Source of the DNA: Imbricaverruca yamaguchii
Lineage: Eukaryota > Arthropoda > Thecostraca > Neoverrucidae
Direction: 5' to 3'
Length of the DNA stretch: 64,000 bases
Assembly: GCA_034440575.1 (NCBI GenBank)
Contig: JAOTOL010001565.1
Span: 1,151,501 to 1,215,500 of the forward strand
In this document: one piece after another, positions 55,560 through 64,000 of the stretch
How positions within the stretch are numbered: position 1 is the stretch's first letter
Layout: the number at the start of each line of letters is the position of its first letter
Translations under genes and position numbers: made by a program
Notes under the pieces: model-generated
Database searches by the model: none
What the model saw: the letters and a program-made list of their open reading frames with translations, nothing else
What the model was told of the DNA's origin: nothing

Positions 55560-58500
55560 ATGTGGGGGCGGACCGTGTGCGCGGCCGCCGCGCTTCTGGT
55601 GCTGACGAATGGCGCGCCGCTGGACGACGGACCGCTCGCCGACCCGGCCGGCGCTCGGCTCTACCTGCGCTCGTACGCGGCGGCGCTGGCTCGTGGCGGC
55701 GCGCGCCGGCCCGTCCAGCTGCGGCTGCTGCTGCGGCGACACCCCGAGCTGGTGCCGGCGCCGCTGGTCGAGCCCGGCCGGCTGGCGGCGCTGCTGGCCG
55801 GCTGGCAGGCGGCGCGGCCGCCGTCGGCGCCGGCCGATGAGCTGGACGGCCTGGTTCGGGAGCTGGTGCAGGCCGCCGTCGACAGGACGACCGCGGCCGC
55901 CTCGCCCGCCGACGGGCCGGCGCCGGTGCCGGTGCCGGGCGTGCGCACCAAGAAGGGAATCGTCAGCGTCACGCGCACCGACACCCACTCATCGTACGTC
56001 ATCCAGCCGGACCGGCAGCCGCTGCACGTGCCGGCGCGGTTCGCGTCGACCACGACGACAGCCAGCGCTGTTGGACGGTCGCCGTCGGCAGCGAACGACC
56101 ATCAGCCGGACAGGGACGGGCTGGCGACCGATTCGCCGGCTCTGACCGGGTCGGAGTCTGGCTCTGGTGGCGGTCCAGGCGATGCGGCACTTGCGGGAGA
56201 GACGGGAAAGGAGTCGGCTCTTGGAGGACAACTGGAGGACGAGAGGGACATCGCGACGGATGCGGAGCATGTGAGCTTGGTGCGGCAGAGTTCACAGGAC
56301 AAGACTACGCTGTCAGGTGGGTCGCCGGTCACGCAGCCTGCTGTCGATGCTCACAGCGCTGGTGGTGTGGGACCGGGCGAGACCGACCCGCCTGCGGCCG
56401 ATGCTGATGATGATGCTGCTACGGCGACGGTGTCGACGATTGGCTCTCGTGACGCCACCGCTGGCACGTTGTCACCTGCGACACTGGTGGTGGCGACGTC
56501 GGCCGATCCGGACGCTGCGGAGACGGCCGAGTCCACCATACCGGCGGCCGCGACCGAGGGCAGGGAGGCGATGGTGGACGAGCCGGTCATCAGCGCCGAC
56601 CTGCAACACTTTCTGATGCGCTTCGAGCGGCTGCAGCGCGAGAGGGAGCTGGCGCGGGAGGTGGGTCGGCAGGGAACCGCGGCGTCGATTCGTGACGTCG
56701 GGTGGGCGGCGGCGGCAGAGGTGGCCGCGCCGCCCCTCAGCGGTGGTCTGACGCTGGCCGGGCTGGAAGCTGCCGAGGGCACGTCGACAACCTCGGCGAC
56801 TACCGACGGTCTTGATGAGCCGGCCAGCACGACTGACGCGCCGCTCACCCGCTACCCGACCGATCCGTGGGACCTCTTCAACGGGATGTTCGCCAAAGAG
56901 GGTGCCGAGCGGAAGACCAGTGCGGCCGAGACGACGACGGCTGTCGGCGACGTCGTGGCGGGGCAGCCGAAGCCGTGGCTGGGCGGTATAGGCTCGCTGG
57001 CGGAACTCCTGCTGGACGCCATACACCGCGGCGGAGGTGCGGCGTCGCAGCGGAAGCGGACCGATCCGGCCGCAGCGGAGCGACCGTCCACTGAGTCGGT
57101 GGAGGTGGTCGACGCCCTGGGCGGCTTTCCGCTGCTGCCGCCGCCGCCGCCGCCGCCGTCGCCGCTGCCGCCAGCCGGTAGCACGCTGCTACACCGTGCG
57201 GGCGTGTTGCTACCGCCGGACGGCGACCGTCTGCCCTCCCAGCTGGGCCACCGGCTGCTGGCGGCGCGGCTGCCAAGCCGACCGTGGCTGGGCGCGCGCC
57301 GCCCGTCACTGGAGCGACGCATCGGGCCCTTCTACGACGCCGACTCCAACCCGCTGCTGGCCGGCATCAAGGACGTGTCCCAGAAGCAGCGCGTGCACAG
57401 GTTCACTACGCTCGACCTGCAACGTATCCACCCGAGCGGTGGTCGCCGGCCGCTGGTGACGATTCGACTGCCGGAGCCGACGTCCGACTTTGTCACCTTC
57501 GAAACGTCGCCGCCGCAGCCGCCGCCTCAGCCACCACCGACGCGCTGGCTGAGGCCGCCCGCCGCCGGCCGGGGTACCGACCGGCCGACGGAAGTCGCGG
57601 CGGCACCGGCCGATCAGGTGGCGGCCGACTCTAGCGACGCGCCGCTGCTGGTGCACCTGACCACCACCGAGAGCGGCCTGGAGACGCTCGGTGCCATCGT
57701 CTCCAGCGTGGCCGACACCGTCGACGGGGAGCTACCCAGTCTGGAGCACCGCCAGGTGCGGCCCACGGAGCCGGGCCTGCGCGAGCTGGTCGATCTCATC
57801 GGCCGGTCGCGACCCGCCGCCGGCACCAGCGCCACGAACACGTCGGAATCACCTCCCGCTGAGCCATCGTCGCCGGTGGGCGCGGAGAGCGCCGGCAGCG
57901 CTGCGCCTCGACTCAACACGCGCGACATCGGGGTCATCCTGGCGGGCACCACGTGCGGCGTGCTGGTGCTGTGCGCCGCGCTGGTGGCGGCCACGACGCG
58001 CTGCCGCCGCGGCGACCGGATCTACTCGCTGCTGTCGCGGCTGATGCGACCGCACTACCGATACCGCGTGCCCAGCAGGTCGACTTCGTCGCCGTCCACC
58101 CCATCCGCGCTGCCACCATCGCCGCCGGCGCCGCCGTCGCTGCCGCTGCCCGAGCACACGCCGGGCACACACCGGCTCGGCTCCTGGTTCAACGGCCGCT
58201 CCGAGACGCTCGGCTCCGAGATGTTCTGCGGCAAGCTGGCGCTGCCGGTGCCGTACGCCAGCGAACTGGCGACGTCGGCGGCGCGGCCGGTGCGCCCGCC
58301 GCGGCCGCACGGCTATACCATACGCCAGCTGGCGGCCGGCCTGACCGACCAGCTGATGAGCTCGTCGTCGAGCGGCGCCTCGGTGCCCAACACGTCCGGC
58401 TGCGACGACACGCCCGAGGCGCACGCGGTCGCACCTGGCCGCAGCTACGTATTCGGCGGCCTGCTGTCGCGGCCCGAGCCGACGCCGACGCCGGCGGCGC

Positions 58501-58748
58501 CGCGCCGCCGCGCCCGCTCGCAGACGCGCGCCGTCAGCTCGCGCTCGCGCTCGTGCTCCGGGGAGCGGCGCCGCGCCAGCCGCTCGGAGGCGCGCTCGCC
58601 GCAGCGGCGGCGCGGCGGTCGCGGCCACGCCAGCCCCGACTACCGGCGGCGGCGGCGCAGCGCGACCGACGGCGTGCCCGGGCGCCAGCCGTCGCCGACC
58701 GACTCGAGCGGCGTCGAGTGGTCCTCCAACGACGAGCGTCTCATATAG
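55560..58748 (+). CDS. Orphan type I membrane protein, 1062 residues, single exon
   Basis: The reading frame is open for 3.2 kb with GC-ending codons, and TAG directly precedes the ATG, so this is the first in-frame start. Residues 1-18 (MWGRTVCAAAALLVLTNG) are a signal peptide. Residues ~20-110 are Leu/Ala/Arg-rich and helical. About 130-360 is Ser/Thr/Asp/Ala-rich, mucin-like. About 345-370 is a charged helix (DLQHFLMRFERLQRERELAR). About 520-535 is a proline run. A region near 595-640 (RIGPFYDADSNPLLAGIKDV, then HRFTTLDLQRIHP) looks folded. A 20-odd residue membrane span lies at ~791-813 (GVILAGTTCGVLVLCAALVA), followed by a CRRGD stop-transfer. The cytoplasmic tail ends in an Arg/Ser-rich stretch and SNDERLI. 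I do not recognise the family. It could be a terminal exon of a longer locus with an untranslated first exon. Confidence 0.75.
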   Translation: MWGRTVCAAAALLVLTNGAPLDDGPLADPAGARLYLRSYAAALARGGARRPVQLRLLLRRHPELVPAPLVEPGRLAALLAGWQAARPPSAPADELDGLVRELVQAAVDRTTAAASPADGPAPVPVPGVRTKKGIVSVTRTDTHSSYVIQPDRQPLHVPARFASTTTTASAVGRSPSAANDHQPDRDGLATDSPALTGSESGSGGGPGDAALAGETGKESALGGQLEDERDIATDAEHVSLVRQSSQDKTTLSGGSPVTQPAVDAHSAGGVGPGETDPPAADADDDAATATVSTIGSRDATAGTLSPATLVVATSADPDAAETAESTIPAAATEGREAMVDEPVISADLQHFLMRFERLQRERELAREVGRQGTAASIRDVGWAAAAEVAAPPLSGGLTLAGLEAAEGTSTTSATTDGLDEPASTTDAPLTRYPTDPWDLFNGMFAKEGAERKTSAAETTTAVGDVVAGQPKPWLGGIGSLAELLLDAIHRGGGAASQRKRTDPAAAERPSTESVEVVDALGGFPLLPPPPPPPSPLPPAGSTLLHRAGVLLPPDGDRLPSQLGHRLLAARLPSRPWLGARRPSLERRIGPFYDADSNPLLAGIKDVSQKQRVHRFTTLDLQRIHPSGGRRPLVTIRLPEPTSDFVTFETSPPQPPPQPPPTRWLRPPAAGRGTDRPTEVAAAPADQVAADSSDAPLLVHLTTTESGLETLGAIVSSVADTVDGELPSLEHRQVRPTEPGLRELVDLIGRSRPAAGTSATNTSESPPAEPSSPVGAESAGSAAPRLNTRDIGVILAGTTCGVLVLCAALVAATTRCRRGDRIYSLLSRLMRPHYRYRVPSRSTSSPSTPSALPPSPPAPPSLPLPEHTPGTHRLGSWFNGRSETLGSEMFCGKLALPVPYASELATSAARPVRPPRPHGYTIRQLAAGLTDQLMSSSSSGASVPNTSGCDDTPEAHAVAPGRSYVFGGLLSRPEPTPTPAAPRRRARSQTRAVSSRSRSCSGERRRASRSEARSPQRRRGGRGHASPDYRRRRRSATDGVPGRQPSPTDSSGVEWSSNDERLI

Positions 58749-59644
58749 GCCGCACGCGCCGAACGGCGCCGTCGGCGGCGGCGTTGACGCCAAGCTAGTG
58801 GCCAAACGGTGTAGTTGTGTGGTGGCGTGAGACTGCTCAAGACAAACACGGCGCGTGCCCGCCACATGGGCTGGCGACGGCGCCAGGCTTCGCGTCCAGT
58901 TGGAGGCGCAGTGCTTCGGGTAGGAGGATGGCCGTCCCCTCGCCGGTCATGCAGGTTCCGTAAGAGCCGGCGGACTTTGGCCACGCGCTGTGATATTTAG
59001 ACAGAAGTGCGCCGCCGTGCTCGTGCGGCTCTGACCGCCGCTGTGATCCGTAGACTGAGTACAACGCACATCCTCTGGGAAACACTGGGTGTGCGTGTAG
59101 ACGGTCGGCGGGTGTCCAGTCGGCGTTGTAGACCTGATCAACATGGACGGCTCCATTGTAGTTGCTCGTTGTCCAGTCTCAGTCAAGCTGACCGGAAGAG
59201 CATTCCTCAGTAGTTTTTGTAGTATTGTGGTGCGTAAGTAGGTGGCCGGTGTTGTCCAGTGCCCCGCCGTTCATTTTGACACGCTTCGCCAGCTGTGCAA
59301 CTGGCGCTGACCGGTTTTATGTGTATCCGCGTGTGTATACTGAAACCGTTTCGTAAATATATTCCGTTCCTGGTGTATGTCTTAAGTATGGCTGGGCATG
59401 TTTCTGTTTGCATCGCCCCTGTTGAAGATGACTGGATACTTTTTGTGATCCCGCGAAAACTTGTCATGCAAATGTGAGTTCTCTCAGTGTTGTTCAGATC
59501 ACCCGTTCTGGGGACTGCTCAACAGCTACTTCATATCGCTCAGACTTCTGCTGGCAGTCATTGGGGTCATAAATAGATTCGACAAGGAGCCTGAACAGCA
59601 TTTTGTCTTGCTTGTTTGTGTTCTTTTGTGTTTGCCGGTTGAAT
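58749..59644. other. Probable 3' UTR and spacer
   Basis: No clear AATAAA in the first 800 bases. No other gene supported. Confidence 0.35.
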
Positions 59645-59815
59645 GCCAGCAATTACACACATGTTTGCGGCTTGCCTACGCGCTCAGCAGCTGGTGTCAT
59701 ATGGCGTCGCCTGCCTCCCTCCCCGGCAGGAAGGCCGGGCACCGTGGGGAATTGAATCAAACCAGTACCTCTGGTCCCCCAGACCGTGGGCTTAATCACT
59801 GAGCTACCGGCACCT
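59645..59815 (-). mobile_element. tRNA-derived SINE-like element
   Basis: On the minus strand, GGTGCCGGTAGCTCAGTGAT opens the head at 59815 with A box TAGCTCAGTGA; a B-box-like GGTTTGATTCA follows near 59750. Then come GAGGGAGGCAGGCGACGCCA and TATGACACCAGCTGCTGAGC, matching the tail of the 27465 element. An internal hairpin CCTGCCGGGGAGG/CCTCCCTCCCCGGCAGG-type region lies near 59712-59732. Confidence 0.65.
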
Positions 59816-60204
59816 ATTTACATATGTAAGTCGGGGTATATTGGTGGAGAGCCAACGCGAGATCTGGACTGGATCTTCTTCCATCGAATGCCGGGATTTT
59901 GCATCAGAAAGATGCAAACTTGCGCCTATCCTCTCTCCTTGGCTAAGTTGGTGGCGCGTCAGTTCGAATATTGCCGAGATTCCGCACTGCAGTTGGTCGG
60001 CTGATCAAACCATTAGGTTCAGTGATGGTCTGTTGGTGCAGCCACATCAATTCAAGGTATTGCGGCGTTTGCCTCATGGTGTTGATGGTGATGTGATCAT
60101 CTATCGCTGGCCCATGCTGTGTGACCCAGCTACGTGTTGCGACGATGGCAGGGCCACAATCCCGCGTGGTCCAGTTAACTTTCACGACAATGGCTTTGTC
60201 TGTG
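59816..60204. other. Spacer, nothing recognised
   Basis: No supported feature. Confidence 0.3.
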
Positions 60205-61170
60205 TACTGTGACCCGTGTCACGGTCAGGAGCCTAACTGGCCGGCTGTGCCATATATGACCCGTGTCACTGTCAGGAGCCGAACTGGCCGGCTGTGTCCT
60301 CTGTGACCCGTGTCACGGTCAGGAGCGGAACTGGCCGGCTGTGTCCTCTGTGACCCGTGTCACGGTCAGGAGCCGAACTGGCCGGCTGTGCCATATATGA
60401 CCCGTGTCACTGTCAGGAGCCGAACTGGCCGGCTGTGTCCTCTGTGACCCGTGTCACTGTCAGGAGCGGAACTGGCCGGCTGTGTCCTCTGTGACCCGTG
60501 TCACGGTCAGGAGCCGAACTGGCCGGCTGTGTCCTCTGTGACCCGTGTCACGGTCAGGAGCGGGACTGGCCGACTGTGTCCTCTGTGACCCGTGTCACAG
60601 TCAGGAGCCGAACTGGCCGGCTGTGTCCTCTGTGACCCGTGTCGCTGTCAGGAGCCGAACTGGCCGACTGTGTCCTCTGTGACCCGTGTCACGGTCAGGA
60701 GCGGAACTGGCCGGCTGTGTCCTCTGTGACCCGTGTCACGGTCAGGAGCGGAACTGGCCGGCTGTGTCCTCTGTGACCCGTGTCACGGTCAGGAGCGGGA
60801 CTGGCCGGCTGTGTCCTCTGTGACCCGTGTCACGGTCAGGAGCGGAACTGGCCGGCTGTGTCCTCTGTGACCCGTGTCACGGTCAGGAGCCGAACTGGCC
60901 GGCTGTGTCCTCTGTGACCCGTGTCACGGTCAGGAGCGGGACTGGCCGACCGTGTCCTCTGTGACCCGTGTCACGGTCAGGAGCCGAACTGGCCGGCTGT
61001 GTCCTCTGTGACCCGTGTCACGGTCAGGAGCGGAACTGGCCGGCTGTGTCCTCTGTGACCCGTGTCACGGTCAGGAGCCGAACTGGCCAGCTGTGCCCTA
61101 TATGACCCGTGTCCTCTGTGACCCGTGTCACGGTCAGGAGCCGAACTGGCCAGCTGTGCCCTATATAACC
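60205..61170. repeat. Minisatellite, 47 bp unit, ~20 copies
   Basis: Core TGTGACCCGTGTCACGGTCA followed by GGAGCGGAACTGGCCGGCTG and TGTCCTC. Each unit contains the near-palindrome CCGTGTCACGG. A CATATATGA variant in place of TCCTCTGTGA marks the first, fourth and last copies, hinting at end-specific variants. The sequence at 61171-61360 shows related, diverged GGTCAGG units. Confidence 0.95.
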
Positions 61171-63530
61171 GGTGTCACGGTCTGTCGGGCAGCCGAGCTG
61201 ACCGCTGTGTCCCGGGTCGCAGTCGAGGTATACCACGTGGTGGGCCGTGTTGCCGGTCAGGGGCCGAACTATGGCCCTTGGCACGGTCAGGGGCCAAGCT
61301 GACCGGCTGTGTCCCGGGTCGCGGTCGCGGTGTACCACGTGGTGGGCCGTGTTGCCGGTCAGCCCCAGTGAGTGGCCGTGCCGGCTATCTGCAGCTGTTG
61401 TTGCCAGCTGCCACCGGCACTTCCTGCCGGTCTCGGCCGGCGAGCTAGCCCCGTCTCTTCTCCCGACAGGGTCGGTTGTGTTCCAGTTCGAAGTGGGTCG
61501 TGGCCGTGATGCTCCCTGGTCTCATTCGTAGCCCGGGATTGTTCTACGCATCAGCATGACCGTTACTGTGGATGCAACCGCCTGCCTCGGCAGTGCAAAG
61601 GAAAGCTGCGTTGATTTGACTGGCAAACAGAAAGCAGGGCACGTGTTCACCTGTTGTAAGCGCTTCCCTGTGACATTCGCTGCTTCTGCCAATGTAAAAC
61701 TGACGCGTTCCAGTGAGGTTCCACTAAGCCAGCATCGATGGCATTCGAGGGTCGTGTCATCAAAGATGGCCAATAATTTCAACCTCTCCTCCAAAAGAAA
61801 TGTCCCCACAGATGTGTATGCTTGCGGTTGTCCACGTGTAGGTGACACGCGCTTCTCGGTGTGGAAATGTGCCACTGCTGGCCTCCTCAGCGCCAGAGAT
61901 GCCAGGTGGAATTGACGTGTGATAATGCCGGGATGCCAGTTAGCCGTCGCCGGGGCTTCACAGACATTGCGGTGGCCGCCCGAGCTAAGTGAAGTCCATT
62001 CGGTCGAGCGTGCGCCGAGTGAGGCTTCACGCTTCGCCTAGTCACGCAGTGCTGTGTGACGCAGTGACGTTTCACTGTTTGGGCGAGCGCCAAGCTGACT
62101 GACCACCTCGCGTGCGCTCTGCGTCCATGATTAGGAGTATGCTTGTAACCCCATTACCACTAATCTGAGCTGATTTGGCATATGGGCTCAATGCTGAAGC
62201 GGGGAAATAATTGTTCTAACCCGAATGCCCACAAGTGGACAGTGAAATACGACATACTGCTGTGTGTATGTGTGTGTGCGTCTTTGTGCGTAGCGGGGTC
62301 GTGGTGCCCGATGCCCGGCCTGATGCCGTGTGTCGTACGAGATCTTGCTTCGTGCGTGCTGTGGTATCGTTCAGCCCGCTGGGATGTGCCATCCCTTGCA
62401 TGGCTGGTCGCCGACCACTATGCGCTCAGCTCTTATGGTACCGTATTGATGTTGGACACCGCCTTGTGCGGAGACGGTGCCGCTGTGGTACCTCTCGCAC
62501 CTGATGTACCTCCCGATACATAGCAGTGGCGATCATGATACAGCACAGGTGTGCCGAAGCCTCAGCTGCCCAGCTGTTACAGCTGTCATGGATGCAGGTG
62601 GGCTACGAACCCGACGGCCAGCTGCTTTCACCTGTATTTCAAGTCGGCGCCGGCCAGCAGCCAGCAGGACTTCACCGTCGCCTGTCGAGCCCGTTTCACC
62701 AACGCACCCTCTGGCTATTCGGCCCCCCAGCTGAAATGTTTAAAAAATAACCGCTTTGGAGTTTCCGACGTTAAGAATGTTACTTGAGTTGGAAATCATG
62801 TTAGATTTTCCTTCTCCAGTCGATGCTAATTATTTTCCATTGTACGTATTTAGACATTTCCCAGTCTTCATTTTTGGTAAAAAATGGTCATCCGACATCA
62901 ATTGAAGTCATTGATTTTATGGTTATGGTTCTAACATTTTTTTGTTTTTTTTTTGGTACAGTATTATTTGGTCAGATAGCATTCAAAAGCATCGACTGTC
63001 AGTAATTTTGGTTTATGAATTGCAGGGAAGTAGGCAACGTCTACAGTTTGAACAGAAAACGCACAAAATATACATCCAAGGTTGATGTCATACATCCGGT
63101 GACTTGTCACGGCGTAACCTCCTTCTTTGCTCAGGCATAGCAAAAGGCGGTAACGTCAGTCGTGCCAACGGTGGCACAGTGCAACACGCCTTCGCAATAA
63201 CACCTCTCGGGGTTAGCATCCACCCGTCCCCTCCTTCCCGCTCGGATGGCAAGGGGTACGCTCTCACCTGTCAACCAGTAGCTTTCGCCTGTGTCCAAGT
63301 GCGCAGTAGGCTATCAATTGGCGCAGTCATCCATATCGCTCGTCCTCACCGCGTCCTTCACTGCCTGCTCCATGGCCTCCGTGACTTCCATGGCCTCCGC
63401 GATCTTTACAACCCCTGGTGGCCGCCAGCACGGAGCCGTCTCGTGCAGTCCCGAGGGCAGGCGATGGCGTGCCACGGTGGCGCCTCAACGAGGTCGCCAT
63501 TCGATCGTGACCAATCACCGGGACGGTGAG
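61171..63530. other. Spacer with weak exon candidates
   Basis: A possible short exon begins after CTCCCGACAG at 61468 (GSVVFQFEVGRGRDAPWSHS then stop). Another begins after ACAG at about 62547 and includes QLPSCYSCHGCRW, with GC-ending codons up to a stop at 62787. Neither resembles a known family and neither has a partner exon, so I do not call them genes. AT-rich 62740-63060 has nothing. Confidence 0.25.
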
Positions 63531-63545
63531 CCGATACGACTAGAT

Positions 63546-63597
63546 CTGGGCGCAAAATGACCCTAGATGTCGACGCGCCCCTAAACTCCAATCCAAT
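63546..63597 (+). mobile_element. 52-bp LINE-tail insertion with perfect target duplication
   Basis: CCGATACGACTAGAT occurs at 63531-63545 and again at 63598-63612. Between them lie 52 bases that start CTGGGCGCAAAATGACCCTA, continue GTCGACGCGCCCCTAAACTC and end with CCAATCCAATCC. The 3' part equals the 3' end of the LINE at 51165-53166, and the whole resembles the insertion at 51596-51657. This is the signature of target-primed reverse transcription of a very short template. Confidence 0.85.
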
Positions 63598-63612
63598 CCG
63601 ATACGACTAGAT

Positions 63613-63942
63613 GGTCTGGCCAATTTCACCCCGCCACGAACGGGGCTGGCTGCCACCCAGCTGGGGCAGTCCGTGTGAACATCTCCGGACCACTAGGACC
63701 AATTGCGACCTCCGGACCAGGGGACCGACTGTCAGTTCTGCGCCAGTCTGGGCCGACTGTGACCTCCGCACCAGGCGGGACTGGCCGACCCGGGTGCAGC
63801 CGTGCTGATGCCAGAGCAGGGGTGGAGCTGACCTCCTCGACAGCCCTGGCCGCGTCGTCACGCTTCACTGCACTGGCGGCAGCGCCGCGCCCGTTTTGTG
63901 TGTGAGCCAATCCGACTCTGTCCACCCTGCCTGCGGATACAG
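63613..63942. other. Spacer, nothing certain
   Basis: GGACCA/CTGTGACCTCCGCACCAGG words recur loosely at 63685-63790. The end, TGCGGATACAG, acts as a plausible acceptor for the following candidate exon. Confidence 0.3.
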
Positions 63943-64000
63943 GTCATCCACCACGTGTTCAGAATCCAGCCGCAGTGCCCCGAGCATGACGGTGTCGGCC
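63943..64000 (+). CDS. Candidate partial exon cut by the window edge
   Basis: After ATACAG the frame reads VIHHVFRIQPQCPEHDGVG with 16 of 19 codons ending in G or C, like the coding exons of the other genes and unlike the flanking spacer. The exon would start in phase 0 and continue beyond the window. The product is not recognisable from 19 residues. Confidence 0.35.

Noticed and set aside
57849..58865. 338-codon minus ORF and 281-codon plus ORF inside the membrane-protein gene
   Set aside because: Shadows of the GC-rich coding frame at 55560-58748, which has a signal peptide, a membrane span and consistent codon bias.
62551..62787. Cys-containing exon after an ACAG acceptor
   Set aside because: Codon bias is suggestive, but two other frames are also open, no partner exon fits, and I know no family with this pattern.

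Overview
The window looks like a stretch of nuclear genome from an arthropod, most likely a crustacean. I favour a barnacle-like animal, but that is a guess. The grounds are spliced genes with canonical GT-AG introns, an interstitial TTAGG telomere-type array, tRNA-headed SINEs, a decayed Jockey-like LINE and piggyBac-like non-autonomous transposons. Coding exons are very GC-rich at third codon positions, while introns and spacers are mixed. There are no bacterial-style operons, and nearly all long ORFs elsewhere are translations of minisatellites.

Three protein genes can be supported, all on the + strand. (1) 1599-4171: the last three exons of a cyclin I gene (second cyclin fold plus the basic/acidic tail); its first exons lie before the window. 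(2) 14530-25597: six exons of a PX-BAR sorting nexin, closest by eye to SNX5/SNX6/SNX32. The exon phases join into 368 codons, and the C-terminal end of the BAR domain was not found. (3) 55560-58748: one uninterrupted exon for a 1062-residue type I membrane protein with signal peptide, long Pro/Ser/Thr-rich ectodomain, one membrane span and an Arg/Ser-rich tail; I do not recognise its family. A probable partial exon starts at 63943 and runs off the right edge.

The remainder is repeat landscape. About twenty tandem arrays with units from 2 to about 104 bp take up a large share of the window. The largest are at 34328-35237, 37560-38400, 44475-46535 and 60205-61170. Several lie in sorting-nexin introns, and in two cases the repeat unit runs straight into an exon acceptor. 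Dispersed elements include two ~1 kb piggyBac-like MITEs bounded by TTAA (35280-36305, 41142-42113), at least six SINE copies with different tRNA-like heads, most of them sharing one tail motif, a LINE remnant inserted into a tandem repeat (51165-53166), and two very short LINE-tail insertions with target-site duplications (51596-51657, 63546-63597).

The genes do not form a pathway: a cyclin, an endosomal coat protein and an orphan membrane protein are simply neighbours. I found no CRISPR array, rRNA, convincing free-standing tRNA gene or defence-like cluster. The most unusual content is the mobile and tandem repeat biology.
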